From: Flavobacteriales bacterium UBA7519
GTDB taxonomy: Bacteria; Bacteroidota; Bacteroidia; Flavobacteriales; Weeksellaceae
NCBI GenBank assembly: GCA_002476905.1
Contig: DLND01000077.1
Coordinates: forward strand, 1 to 26,071
Direction of reading: 5' to 3'
DNA length: 26,071 bases
Positions 7,708 to 15,037 of this stretch are shown here, in pieces. Made by a program: the position numbers and the translations under genes. Below the pieces are notes generated by a model. It saw only the letters and a program-made list of their open reading frames with translations, had not been told where the DNA came from and did not search any database. Position 1 is the first letter of the stretch. The number at the start of each line of letters is the position of its first letter.

Positions 7708-7998
7708 ATGAAAAAGTTAGTTTTAGCAGCAAGTTTATTTATCGCATTCGCTGCTAGTGCACAAAAAAGAGAAAACGGAATGAGAAACGTAAAAGTAGAA
7801 TCTCATCAATATCAAAAAGATTTTGCCGGAATCCGTTTGAATCCCGCTCAGCAAAAGAAAATCGATAGGTTGTCAAGAGAAAGATTGAGCGAAAGAGAAT
7901 ACAACGCAAGAATCAGAAAAATCCTGAATAAACAACAATATGAGAATTATATGGCTTACCTGCAAAAAAGACAGAGAATTTGCAATGAATGGTCCTAG
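7708..7998 (+). CDS. Small secreted basic protein, LTxxQ/Spy-like
   Basis: A 96-residue exported protein. Residues 1-18 form a signal peptide (MKKLVLAASLFIAFAASA) with an A-S-A cleavage site before Gln19. The mature 78 residues are strongly basic and helical. They hold two motifs of the LTxxQ type seen in CpxP/Spy-like periplasmic proteins: LNPAQQKKIDRL (about 49-60) and ILNKQQYENYMAYLQKR (about 76-92). Such proteins are often periplasmic chaperones or stress sensors, but the resemblance is limited to composition and these motifs, so the function is inference. The gene is monocistronic with a hairpin terminator. The upstream 160 bases are AT-rich with no clear TAnnTTTG element. Confidence 0.7.
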   Translation: MKKLVLAASLFIAFAASAQKRENGMRNVKVESHQYQKDFAGIRLNPAQQKKIDRLSRERLSEREYNARIRKILNKQQYENYMAYLQKRQRICNEWS

Positions 7999-8028
7999 AA
8001 GATAAAACCCAATTTCAATTTTAAGTAG

Positions 8029-8054
8029 AACGCTCGAGAATCTCGGGCGTTTTT
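8029..8054 (+). terminator. Rho-independent terminator of the small secreted protein gene
   Basis: A 10-bp stem, AACGCTCGAG (8029-8038) with CTCGGGCGTT (8042-8051, one T:G pair), has a 3-base loop and is followed by TTT. It lies between convergent genes and may also slow transcription from the minus-strand operon. Confidence 0.8.
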
Positions 8055-8057
8055 ATT

Positions 8058-8804
8058 TTAGTTCCCTGCCAGCCAATCTTTAAAATCCTTCACTCTTTCT
8101 CTGCTTACCGAGATTTCTTCGTCAGGTTGAAATTCCAAATCGACTTTGTAATTCGGGGAAGTGTGAATATTTTTGATGTAGTCTGAACTGATGATGAATT
8201 GTCTGTTCACGCGGAAAAATTTGGCTTCATCCAGCACATTTTCTAATTCGTCCAAAGTAAAATCTGTTGGGAAGTTTCTTACTTTGGTTTGGAGGTAAAC
8301 GATTTTATTTTCGCTGTAGAAACAACTTATTTCATTAATCGAAACGACTTTCAAATTATACCCAATTTTGACTAAAATTCTCGAAAGCGTAGATTTTTCC
8401 TTTCGAACAATTTGTCTGATTTCCTGCGAATTAACCAAACCTTCTTCTGGTAAAAACGATTTGAATTTGTCGATAGCTTTTGCCAAATCTTCTTCTTCAA
8501 TTGGTTTCAGAAGATAATCGATACTGTTGAGTTTGAAAGCCTTCAAAGTATATTGGTCAAAAGCCGTCGTATAAATGATAAAAGCTTTGGTTGAGACTTT
8601 ATCAAAAATATCAAACGATAATCCGTCGCCTAAAACAATATCCGAAAAAATCAGTTGTGGATGTTCATTTTCCTGAAACCAAGCGACGGCTTCTTCCACA
8701 GAATTAAGGCTCGCAACTAATTCTAAATCAGAAAATAAGCCTAATAATTTTTCAAGCCTTCTGACTGCTGGTTTTTCGTCTTCGATGATTATCGTTCTTA
8801 TCAT
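8058..8804 (-). CDS. LytTR-family response regulator
   Basis: A 248-residue two-component regulator. The receiver domain (about 1-115) has the acidic pair E8/D9, the phosphoacceptor Asp55 in LIFSDIVLGDG, a Thr at about 79-80 in IIYTTAFDQY, and the conserved Lys100 in DYLLKPIEEEDL. The LytTR DNA-binding domain (about 140-245) includes KVVSINEISCFYSENKIVYL and FFRVNRQFIIS. It is the last gene of a four-gene minus-strand operon that begins with a LytS-type kinase fused to a 2TM domain, so that kinase is its obvious partner. Its targets are unknown; autoregulation of this operon is common in the family but is not shown here. Confidence 0.92.
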   Translation of the reverse strand: MIRTIIIEDEKPAVRRLEKLLGLFSDLELVASLNSVEEAVAWFQENEHPQLIFSDIVLGDGLSFDIFDKVSTKAFIIYTTAFDQYTLKAFKLNSIDYLLKPIEEEDLAKAIDKFKSFLPEEGLVNSQEIRQIVRKEKSTLSRILVKIGYNLKVVSINEISCFYSENKIVYLQTKVRNFPTDFTLDELENVLDEAKFFRVNRQFIISSDYIKNIHTSPNYKVDLEFQPDEEISVSRERVKDFKDWLAGN

Positions 8805-8844
8805 TTTTAGTTAGCTTTTTATTAATTCGAAATTATGGAAAATA

Positions 8845-9147
8845 TTATTTTTCTTTATTCATTAATTCTCTAATTTTTCTCTCTTCCCAGTTTCTTCCCA
8901 AAACAAATTGTGGAACAAAAACACTCATTCCGTGAGCCAACAATCCAATTCCCCAGAAAAACAAAGTGATGAAATTCTTATATTGAAAATAACTTTCGCC
9001 AGGTTTCAAATCCTGAATATTGATAAATACAATAAACAGATTCACAAGAATATAAATCGTTAAATGTGAATAAAAACCTTTGAGTTTTTTTACTCTTTTC
9101 TTAGCCTCAAGATATTTGATATCGTCTTGTTTATTAATAATTTCCAT
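8845..9147 (-). CDS. 2TM domain protein
   Basis: A 100-residue integral membrane protein of the 2TM family. A charged N-terminal helix runs into KRVKKLKGFYSHLTIYILVN. Two membrane helices follow at about residues 26-46 and 57-79, then the signature GRNWEERKIRELM near the C-terminus. The same architecture occurs in the upstream 99-residue protein and in the C-terminus of the kinase. Its ATG lies 14 bases inside the end of the upstream 2TM gene, which points to coupled translation. The role is unknown; proximity to the kinase and regulator suggests a sensing or modulating membrane subunit. Confidence 0.85.
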   Translation of the reverse strand: MEIINKQDDIKYLEAKKRVKKLKGFYSHLTIYILVNLFIVFINIQDLKPGESYFQYKNFITLFFWGIGLLAHGMSVFVPQFVLGRNWEERKIRELMNKEK

Positions 9148-9433
9148 TGTTTAGTTTTTTTATTTCTTTGTTAATCATATCATTTTCCCAATCGGAATTG
9201 AAGAAAAATAATTTGACACCTTTGATGGCCAGAATCAATCCCCAAATGATGAAAATCCAAGAAACCCGCATCTCTCCAAGATTTTGTGGAAAACCATTTT
9301 TGAAGAATTTAATTCCATAAACAACTGTAAACACAATTGCAAAAACTAAGATTCCCGTATAGAATTTTTTGATTTTCTGAACTCTTTCCACAGCCATTAC
9401 GTAACGTGGATTTTCTTTATTTATATTTTCCAT
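9134..9433 (-). CDS. 2TM domain protein, divergent paralogue
   Basis: A 99-residue membrane protein with the 2TM layout: an N-terminal RVQKIKKFYTG segment, helices at about residues 26-44 and 60-78, then DWENDMINKEIKKL. It keeps the W-E-x(3)-I core of the C-terminal signature but has lost the G-R-N before it, and its loop between helices is longer. It is the most diverged of the three 2TM copies in this operon. It begins 12 bases after the kinase stop, and its 3' end overlaps the next 2TM gene. The upstream context AAAAATCACTCACAATGG closely resembles the sequence before the internal Met of the kinase fusion. Confidence 0.82.
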   Translation of the reverse strand: MENINKENPRYVMAVERVQKIKKFYTGILVFAIVFTVVYGIKFFKNGFPQNLGEMRVSWIFIIWGLILAIKGVKLFFFNSDWENDMINKEIKKLNNGNY

Positions 9434-9445
9434 TGTGAGTGATTT

Positions 9446-10771
9446 TTAAATTGATTTCTGATTATTCATTATTTCTCGAATCTTCTTTTCTTCCCAGTTT
9501 CTACCAATGGCGAAGACATTCATTCCATGAGCTGCCAATCCAATTCCCCAGCCTAACATTGGCCAATAAAACCAAAGCTGTCCTGGCGATGTCAATAGAT
9601 TAATGATAACCAAAAACGGAATCACAATGCAATATGAGATTAAATTTCCGTAGAATCCTTTCAATTCCTTTACTCTTTTTACCGCTCTTTCGTAAGCGAT
9701 ATTTTCTGCTGTTTCTGAGGTGTAAGTTGTCATTGTTTGAGATTTTATTTCTGTTAATATTGGAATTTTTACTTTAAAATTGTGTTCTGATTTTTCTATA
9801 AAAACGTTTTCTTTCGTAAGTAATGCATAACGCTGAACGATGTTGGCCAAACCTATTCCTGCACTTTCTTTCAGTTGTTCTCTTACCTGGAGATTATTTT
9901 CGATGCAGAGAAATTTCCCCTCTGTAAAGATTCTGATGTTCAAAGGTTTGTTGGATGTTGCATAGTTATGTTTGATGCAGTTTTCTAATAATAATTGTAA
10001 CGAAAGCGGAACAACTAACTTTTGCAAATCATCGACATTAACATCAAAAATAAAATTAACACTGTCTTCGAATCTGGTTTTCAGAAGATTGCAATAGATT
10101 TTAGCAAATTCTATCTCATCTTCCACTTTTACCATTTCCTTATCTTTCTGTTCCAAAACGTAACGGTAAATCTTTGACATCGATGTCGTGAATTTCTGTG
10201 CCTGTTCCGGATTTTCATCAATCAAAGCTGTTAAAACATTCAAAGAATTGAAAAGAAAATGTGGATCCAGTTGATTCTTCAACGATTCGAATTGCGCGTT
10301 GGCAGATTTTGCGATTAACTTCTGTTCTACAACTTCTTTTTTGGTATTCTTTTTAAGCTCCTCCATAAAACCTTTGGCGTGAAGGAAAGCTGAAATCATC
10401 AAGGCAAAATTGACCATAAACCAATTGGTAAAATTATATTTGCCAGAAAAGAATTCATCAGGTGTGGATACTTTTTGAATGATAACAAAATTGATAAAAT
10501 TACATCCGTAAACCACTATAAAATTGACAATAACGGTTAGTACAATTCCTAAGATGGTTCTTAGTCGGGTTTGTTCAGTCCAAGAAAGTTTTTTATTAAG
10601 GAAATCATTTAGAAAACCATTGGTCAAGCCTAATCCAAAAGCGTACATTCCCGAAATGACTAAATTATAGCCAAAACTTTCCAACGTTTTTTCATCTGAG
10701 AAAAAAGTAAAGAAAAAAATGGATGAGCCTAGTGTAATCCACGTGAGTGTAATTAATGGTTTCTTATTCAT
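9446..10771 (-). CDS. LytS-type sensor histidine kinase with C-terminal 2TM domain
   Basis: A 441-residue inner-membrane kinase. Four hydrophobic segments (about residues 8-24, 36-52, 72-98 and 117-131) precede a short coiled-coil and the His_kinase region LKNQLDPHFLFNSLNVLTAL, with the phosphoacceptor His171. The ATPase part has the N-box LLENCIKHN (261-269) and the G-box GIGLAN (305-310). Residues 347-441 are a complete 2TM domain (RVKELKGFYGN, two helices, GRNWEEKKIREIM) like the two proteins encoded next. Met347 (ATG at 9733-9731) is preceded by an initiation context like that of the free 2TM genes, so this may be a fusion of two once separate genes, or a separate 95-residue 2TM product may also be made. 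It presumably phosphorylates the LytTR regulator of the same operon. The stimulus is unknown. Confidence 0.9.
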   Translation of the reverse strand: MNKKPLITLTWITLGSSIFFFTFFSDEKTLESFGYNLVISGMYAFGLGLTNGFLNDFLNKKLSWTEQTRLRTILGIVLTVIVNFIVVYGCNFINFVIIQKVSTPDEFFSGKYNFTNWFMVNFALMISAFLHAKGFMEELKKNTKKEVVEQKLIAKSANAQFESLKNQLDPHFLFNSLNVLTALIDENPEQAQKFTTSMSKIYRYVLEQKDKEMVKVEDEIEFAKIYCNLLKTRFEDSVNFIFDVNVDDLQKLVVPLSLQLLLENCIKHNYATSNKPLNIRIFTEGKFLCIENNLQVREQLKESAGIGLANIVQRYALLTKENVFIEKSEHNFKVKIPILTEIKSQTMTTYTSETAENIAYERAVKRVKELKGFYGNLISYCIVIPFLVIINLLTSPGQLWFYWPMLGWGIGLAAHGMNVFAIGRNWEEKKIREIMNNQKSI

Positions 10772-10788
10772 ATTTTAATTTCTTGAGT

Positions 10789-10819
10789 CAAAATTATTTC
10801 AATAACAGAAGTTAAGCAA
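10789..10819 (-). promoter_or_regulatory. Promoter of the LytS/2TM/LytTR operon
   Basis: On the minus strand a TTG (-33 element, 10819-10817) is followed after 20 bases by TAATTTTG (10796-10789), matching the Bacteroidetes consensus in sequence and close to it in spacing. The -7 element ends 17 bases before the kinase ATG. This is the best-formed promoter in the window. Confidence 0.7.
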
Positions 10820-10928
10820 TAAATATTGACCGAACTGTAGAAAAAACCCACTGAATTGCAAAAACTGTTATTTTGGATAAAATAAAAAGGAACACTATTT
10901 GCTTTTGAGAACTGAAATTAATATTGGT

Positions 10929-11123
10929 ATGAAGAGAAATATCGAAATAATATTTGCAGGATTATTTGGTACAGCCGCGGTCCTGAGCGCAATTGCAGTA
11001 AGAAAATATTTAAAAAACAGAATTTATAAAAGTGATTATTCTGATCATCATTTGCTATTTGGATCGCCAAAGAAATGTTATGCTTCTCCAAATGATGGTG
11101 TAGAGTTGGACGCATTCCTTTAA
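10929..11123 (+). CDS. Small membrane protein of unknown function
   Basis: A 64-residue protein from the ATG at 10929. The frame can be extended to a TTG at 10899, but the ATG gives a cleaner N-terminus of two basic residues before a hydrophobic helix. Residues 5-24 (NIEIIFAGLFGTAAVLSAIA) form one membrane helix or uncleaved signal anchor, followed by a basic stretch (RKYLKNRIYK), so the C-terminus is probably cytoplasmic. The tail contains HHLLFGSPKKCYASPNDGVE. I do not recognise the family. It diverges from the kinase operon and is followed by a weak terminator. That it is a real gene is supported by its start, composition and terminator, not by homology. Confidence 0.5.
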   Translation: MKRNIEIIFAGLFGTAAVLSAIAVRKYLKNRIYKSDYSDHHLLFGSPKKCYASPNDGVELDAFL

Positions 11124-11150
11124 ACACACACTATTTTAATTATACAAATT

Positions 11151-11177
11151 TCCGGTTCTTTATGTGCCGGATTTTTT
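11151..11177 (+). terminator. Weak terminator after the small membrane protein gene
   Basis: TCCGG (11151-11155) pairs with CCGGA (11167-11171) around an 11-base loop and is followed by TTTTTT. The stem is short, so this is moderate evidence only. Confidence 0.45.
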
Positions 11178-11241
11178 GTGGAAAACTTTCAAGAATTTTA
11201 AGATATTTTTCATTTTCCAAGTGATAATTTTGAACTCATTC

Positions 11242-11313
11242 TCTCGCTGATTTTCCAGGTTGCGCAAATTATTTCTCATTGTAAATCTGCTAAAATCAAT
11301 TAAATCTGCGAGA
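11242..11313. repeat. Degenerate imperfect palindrome of the AATCTGCG type
   Basis: TCTCGCTGATTT (11242-11253) is complementary at 11 of 12 positions to AAATCTGCGAGA (11302-11313). Inside them GATTTT (11249-11254) and CAG (11256-11258) can pair with AAAATC (11292-11297) and CTG (11287-11289). TAAATCTGC is also directly repeated at 11282 and 11301. This is the main content of the 203-base gap before the radical SAM gene. It looks like a decayed copy of the short palindromic repeats common in Bacteroidetes intergenic DNA. Confidence 0.4.
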
Positions 11314-11326
11314 AAATTAGATTCTA

Positions 11327-12367
11327 ATGTCAGATTTAATTCCAAAAGGTCAAGGTGCGCAACGCAATGTCATCAACCGGTTCGACAGATATACTTTCGA
11401 GCCGGAAGATTATGAATTGGACAAAATCAAGACGCAGGTTACAGAAGTTTTTCCAAAGACGATTATCAATGTTTTGAAAAGTCCAGATCTGGCTATGGAT
11501 TATTCGATGAATCCATATCAAGGCTGCGAACACGGTTGTTCTTATTGTTTTGCAAGGCCAACTCACGAATTTTGGGGTTACAGCGCTGGAATCGATTTTG
11601 AAAGAAAACTGATGGTCAAGAAGAATGCACCTCAACTTTTGGAGAAGACTTTCCAAAAGAAATCATACGTTCCAAAACCGATTATGCTTTCCGGAAATAC
11701 GGATTGCTATCAACCCATTGAAAGACAATTCGAAATCACAAGAAAATTGCTTCAGGTTTGTTTGGATTACAGACATCCGGTTTCCATTATTACCAAAAAC
11801 GCTTTGATTCTGAGAGATTTGGACATCCTAGAAAAAATGGCAGAGAAAAATCTGATTTCTGTGAATATGAGCATTCCAACTTTGAATGAAGATTTGAGAC
11901 GAGTTATGGAACCCAGAACTTCGACAGCTAAGAATAAACTGAAAGCGATTGAAGTTTTATCTGAGAAAAATATTCCTGTGAATGTGATGATAGCGCCCGT
12001 GATTCCGGCTTTGACAAGTGACGAAAGTTTATCCATTATGAAATCTGTTTCCCAAGCTGGTGCAAGAAGTTGCGGTTATACTTTGGTAAGACTAAATGAC
12101 ACTGTTGAACCCGTTTTCGTTCAATGGTTGGAAGCGCATTTCCCAGACAGAAAAGACAAAGTCCTGAATCTCATCCGCTCCATGCGTGGCGGAAATCTTG
12201 GTGAAAAACGATTTTTCCAACGGTATCAAGGCGAAGGAAACATCGCAGAAATGATTCATAAAACCTTTGAAATCGGAAAGAAGAAATTTTTTAATAATCA
12301 GGAAAGAGCGGTTCTCACAACCGAACATTTTACAGGAAGCAGAACGCAACAATTGCGATTGTTTTAG
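11327..12367 (+). CDS. PA0069-family radical SAM protein
   Basis: A 346-residue radical SAM protein. The 4Fe-4S motif CxxxCxxC is C67-E-H-G-C71-S-Y-C74, preceded by NPYQG, the arrangement of the PA0069 family, which is distantly related to spore photoproduct lyase. The sequence ARPTHEFWGYSAGIDFERKL after the cluster and SVNMSIPTLNEDLRRVMEPR in the barrel are strongly conserved family segments. Cleavage of S-adenosylmethionine to a 5'-deoxyadenosyl radical is expected; the substrate of this family is not established. The gene is followed after 18 bases by the MtfA-like peptidase in the same direction, so they may be co-transcribed. No clean TAnnTTTG element is seen before it. Confidence 0.88.
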   Translation: MSDLIPKGQGAQRNVINRFDRYTFEPEDYELDKIKTQVTEVFPKTIINVLKSPDLAMDYSMNPYQGCEHGCSYCFARPTHEFWGYSAGIDFERKLMVKKNAPQLLEKTFQKKSYVPKPIMLSGNTDCYQPIERQFEITRKLLQVCLDYRHPVSIITKNALILRDLDILEKMAEKNLISVNMSIPTLNEDLRRVMEPRTSTAKNKLKAIEVLSEKNIPVNVMIAPVIPALTSDESLSIMKSVSQAGARSCGYTLVRLNDTVEPVFVQWLEAHFPDRKDKVLNLIRSMRGGNLGEKRFFQRYQGEGNIAEMIHKTFEIGKKKFFNNQERAVLTTEHFTGSRTQQLRLF

Positions 12368-12385
12368 TATTTTTAAAGAAAAAAT

Positions 12386-13201
12386 TTGGAATATCTTTTA
12401 ATTGTTTTTTTAATAACTTCTCTTACTCTTGTGTTGTTTAGGGCTTACTTCGAACCTATTTTTCTAATGGTTTTCAAACGACCTCTTTTCAATCACTTCT
12501 CAATTTTTCCCAAATCACTTTCACAGAGTGACAGATTATTTCTGGAAAGTGAAATCATATTTTACAAACGCTTAAAACCAAAATTCAAAAAATCTTTTGA
12601 AAATAAAATCATACACTTTCTCAAACGTTATCCAATTATTGAAAGAGAAAACTTAATGCTTTCGCATCAACAAAAAATACTAATTGCATCATCTTTTACA
12701 GAACTGACTTTCGGAATGAATGTCAAACATCAGAACTCTTTCACCAAGGTCATTGTTTACCCCAAAGCTTACTATTCAAATATAAATGATGATTTTCATA
12801 AAGGAGAATTTAATTCTATGCAAAAAACTGTTGTTTTCTCTTGGGAAGATTTTTATCACGGAATCAAAATTTCTAATGATAATATTAATCTCGGCATTCA
12901 CGAGTTCACCCACGCAATTCTTCATCAGGCAATAAAACCAAGAACAAATACTTTTGATTATGTACTGTTTGAGGACGAACACCGTAAAATAAAAAAGATG
13001 CTTAAAGACGAAAATTATTATAAAAAAATAAAAAATTCTGGATTTTTTCGAGATTATGCTTTTGTCAATTCAAAGGAATTCATTTCTGTGATTATGGAAT
13101 ATTTTTTTGAAAATCCTAAGAGTTTGAAAGAAAAATTTCCTGAGTTGTACGAAAGGTTAAAAACTATGCTAAACTACGATGAGAATTGTTTTAGTTACTA
13201 G
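12386..13201 (+). CDS. MtfA-like zinc-dependent peptidase (M90-type)
   Basis: A 271-residue protein. The only start that includes the N-terminal membrane helix is a TTG at 12386, because the frame is closed by a TAA at 12374 and the first ATG is at residue 28. Residues 2-19 (EYLLIVFLITSLTLVLFR) form a membrane anchor. The zinc motif HEFTH (172-176) lies in NINLGIHEFTHAILHQ, with a downstream Glu in FVNSKEFISVIMEYFFENPK as the likely third ligand region, as in MtfA. In E. coli MtfA is a peptidase that binds the Mlc repressor; Bacteroidetes versions are of unknown role. It follows the radical SAM gene by 18 bases. Codon use is more AT-rich than in its neighbours. Confidence 0.8.
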   Translation: MEYLLIVFLITSLTLVLFRAYFEPIFLMVFKRPLFNHFSIFPKSLSQSDRLFLESEIIFYKRLKPKFKKSFENKIIHFLKRYPIIERENLMLSHQQKILIASSFTELTFGMNVKHQNSFTKVIVYPKAYYSNINDDFHKGEFNSMQKTVVFSWEDFYHGIKISNDNINLGIHEFTHAILHQAIKPRTNTFDYVLFEDEHRKIKKMLKDENYYKKIKNSGFFRDYAFVNSKEFISVIMEYFFENPKSLKEKFPELYERLKTMLNYDENCFSY

Positions 13202-13212
13202 ATTCTTTTCTT

Positions 13213-13220
13213 TAGTTTTG
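13213..13220 (+). promoter_or_regulatory. Candidate -7 element for menD
   Basis: TAGTTTTG matches TAnnTTTG exactly, 41 bases before the menD ATG and just after the stop of the peptidase gene. The nearest upstream TTG (13186-13188) is 24 bases away, longer than usual. Confidence 0.45.
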
Positions 13221-13261
13221 TAGTCTCAAAAGACGGTAATCTGTCAAATTAAAATTCCGCA

Positions 13262-14926
13262 ATGAAGCAATATTCCGCAAAACGCAGCATCCAAATTCTC
13301 GCACATATTCTTGAACAATACGGCATCGATAAAATCATCATTTCTCCAGGTTCCAGAAACGCACCTTTGGCAATTCATTTTTCTGAGATTGATGCGTTCC
13401 AATGTTACAGTATAGTGGATGAAAGAGCGGCTGCATTTGTAGGTTTGGGAATGTCAAAATCGATTAAAAAACCTGTAGCGATTACTTGTACAAGTGGTTC
13501 TGCAGCGACCAATTATTATCCGGCTATTGTGGAAGCATTTTATCAGAATGTGCCGCTTTTGGTTTTAACAGCAGATAGACCTGCAGATTTTGTTGATATT
13601 TTTGACGGACAAACCATTCGACAGAAGAATATTTTTCAGCAACATTCTTACGGCGATTTCGAACTGTTGGAAGACGAAAAAGATGGCGCTGATGAATATA
13701 ATTTCGAAACCATCAAAAAAGCGGTTGAGCTGTGCATCGAAAAAAGCGGGCCGGTTCACATCAATATTCCTTTGACAGAACCTCTTTACAATTTGTTGGA
13801 AGAATTGCCTGTGATGCCTGCGGTTGAGAAAACGATTCAGAAAAAGAATTATGAGATTCCGTCTAATCTGGTTGCTGATTGGCATACTTCCAAGAGAATT
13901 ATGATTTTGGCTGGAACATTGTCTCCAAATCCGGAATTGGAAGCTCAACTTTCACAATTGGTTAAAAATCATACGGTTGTTGTTTTAACGGAAATGAATT
14001 CCAATCTTCAGCATGATAAATTTTTCGCTCATATCGACCGATATATCACCGATTTTTCTGAGGAAGATTATCATACTTATGCGCCGGATTTATTGATTAC
14101 AATCGGGCAGAATGTAGTTTCTAAAAGAGTGAAACAATTCCTGAGAAAAGCAAAACCAAAGCAACATTGGCATATCGATGAATATTGGCAGCCAGATACT
14201 TATTATTCTCTAACACAAAAGATTGAAACCAAACCAGAAGTTTTCTTTTCCAAATTATTGAAATCTATCAATCTGGAACCAAGACCTTATTTCAATCTTT
14301 GGGATGTTCTGAAAGATAAAAAAGACGCCAAACACGAAGAATATCTGAACAAAGCGCCTTTTTCGGATTTCTATCTTTTTAAACAATTATCGAATCAAAT
14401 TCCTGAAAATTACAGAGTTCATTTCTCCAATTCTTCCGCAATCCGATACGCACAATTGTTTGAATATCAGAAATATGACGTGTATTGCAACCGCGGAACT
14501 AGCGGCATTGACGGATGTACTTCTACGGCAATGGGATTTGCAATGATGGAAGATGAACCAACAATTTTGATTACCGGCGATTTATCTTTTTTCTATGATA
14601 TCAATGGACTTTGGAATCAGTACATTCCGCCTTACACTAGAATTGTGATCTTCAATAATGGTGAAGGGAACATTTTCAAAATCATTCCTGGACCAAGTGG
14701 AACTAATGCTTTGGACGAGTTCATTGCAACGCAACATCATAGAAATGCCGAATTATTAGCAAAGAATTTTGGATTCGATTATACACGAGTTGAAGATGAA
14801 ATCTCTCTTGACCGCGTTTTACCCAATTATTTCAAGCCAGCTTCTAAACCGAAAATCTTGGAAGTAATGACTTCGGAATGTAATAATGCGGATATTTTGA
14901 AACAGTATTTTGAATCTTTGAAGTAA
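13262..14926 (+). CDS. menD: MenD, 2-succinyl-5-enolpyruvyl-6-hydroxy-3-cyclohexene-1-carboxylate synthase
   Basis: A 554-residue thiamine diphosphate enzyme of menaquinone synthesis that condenses isochorismate with 2-oxoglutarate, releasing CO2. The N-terminal Pyr domain has SPGSRNAPLA (28-37) and the cofactor-activating Glu54 in IVDERAAAFVGLGMS, then TSGSAATNYYPA and LTADRP. The central domain is degenerate, as in MenD. The C-terminal PP domain has RGTSGIDG (411-418), the ThDP/Mg motif beginning G439-D440 in ITGDLSFFYDINGLW, and NNGEGNIF (465-472). Length is typical. The start is supported by conservation of KQYSAKRSIQILAHIL. It converges on pabC-pabB, which also draw on chorismate, with a GIY-YIG/inverted-repeat unit inserted in the gap. 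Confidence 0.95.
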   Translation: MKQYSAKRSIQILAHILEQYGIDKIIISPGSRNAPLAIHFSEIDAFQCYSIVDERAAAFVGLGMSKSIKKPVAITCTSGSAATNYYPAIVEAFYQNVPLLVLTADRPADFVDIFDGQTIRQKNIFQQHSYGDFELLEDEKDGADEYNFETIKKAVELCIEKSGPVHINIPLTEPLYNLLEELPVMPAVEKTIQKKNYEIPSNLVADWHTSKRIMILAGTLSPNPELEAQLSQLVKNHTVVVLTEMNSNLQHDKFFAHIDRYITDFSEEDYHTYAPDLLITIGQNVVSKRVKQFLRKAKPKQHWHIDEYWQPDTYYSLTQKIETKPEVFFSKLLKSINLEPRPYFNLWDVLKDKKDAKHEEYLNKAPFSDFYLFKQLSNQIPENYRVHFSNSSAIRYAQLFEYQKYDVYCNRGTSGIDGCTSTAMGFAMMEDEPTILITGDLSFFYDINGLWNQYIPPYTRIVIFNNGEGNIFKIIPGPSGTNALDEFIATQHHRNAELLAKNFGFDYTRVEDEISLDRVLPNYFKPASKPKILEVMTSECNNADILKQYFESLK

Positions 14927-14982
14927 ACTCTCAGTCTGACATTTCTGATTGTTGCCAAAAGTCTTTTAATGTTTGTCAACAT

Positions 14983-15010
14983 TGTCATTGCGAACGAAGT
15001 GAAGCAATCT
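14983..15010 (+). repeat. Left arm of 28-bp inverted repeat
   Basis: A perfect inverted copy of the right arm at 15352-15379. Within the arm ATTGC and GCAAT can pair, so each arm is itself a small imperfect palindrome of the REP kind. Confidence 0.95.
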
Positions 15011-15037
15011 AAATAAATCATTTGCTACCTTTATTCA

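Noticed and set aside
10899..10928. TTG-initiated N-terminal extension of the small membrane protein gene at 10929
   Set aside because: The extension adds ten residues before a clean ATG that places two basic residues directly ahead of the membrane helix; the ATG is the simpler start.
14827..15021. Minus-strand ORF covering the left repeat arm and the menD 3' end
   Set aside because: Its first part is a translation of the repeat arm and the rest is antisense to menD; it has no independent support.
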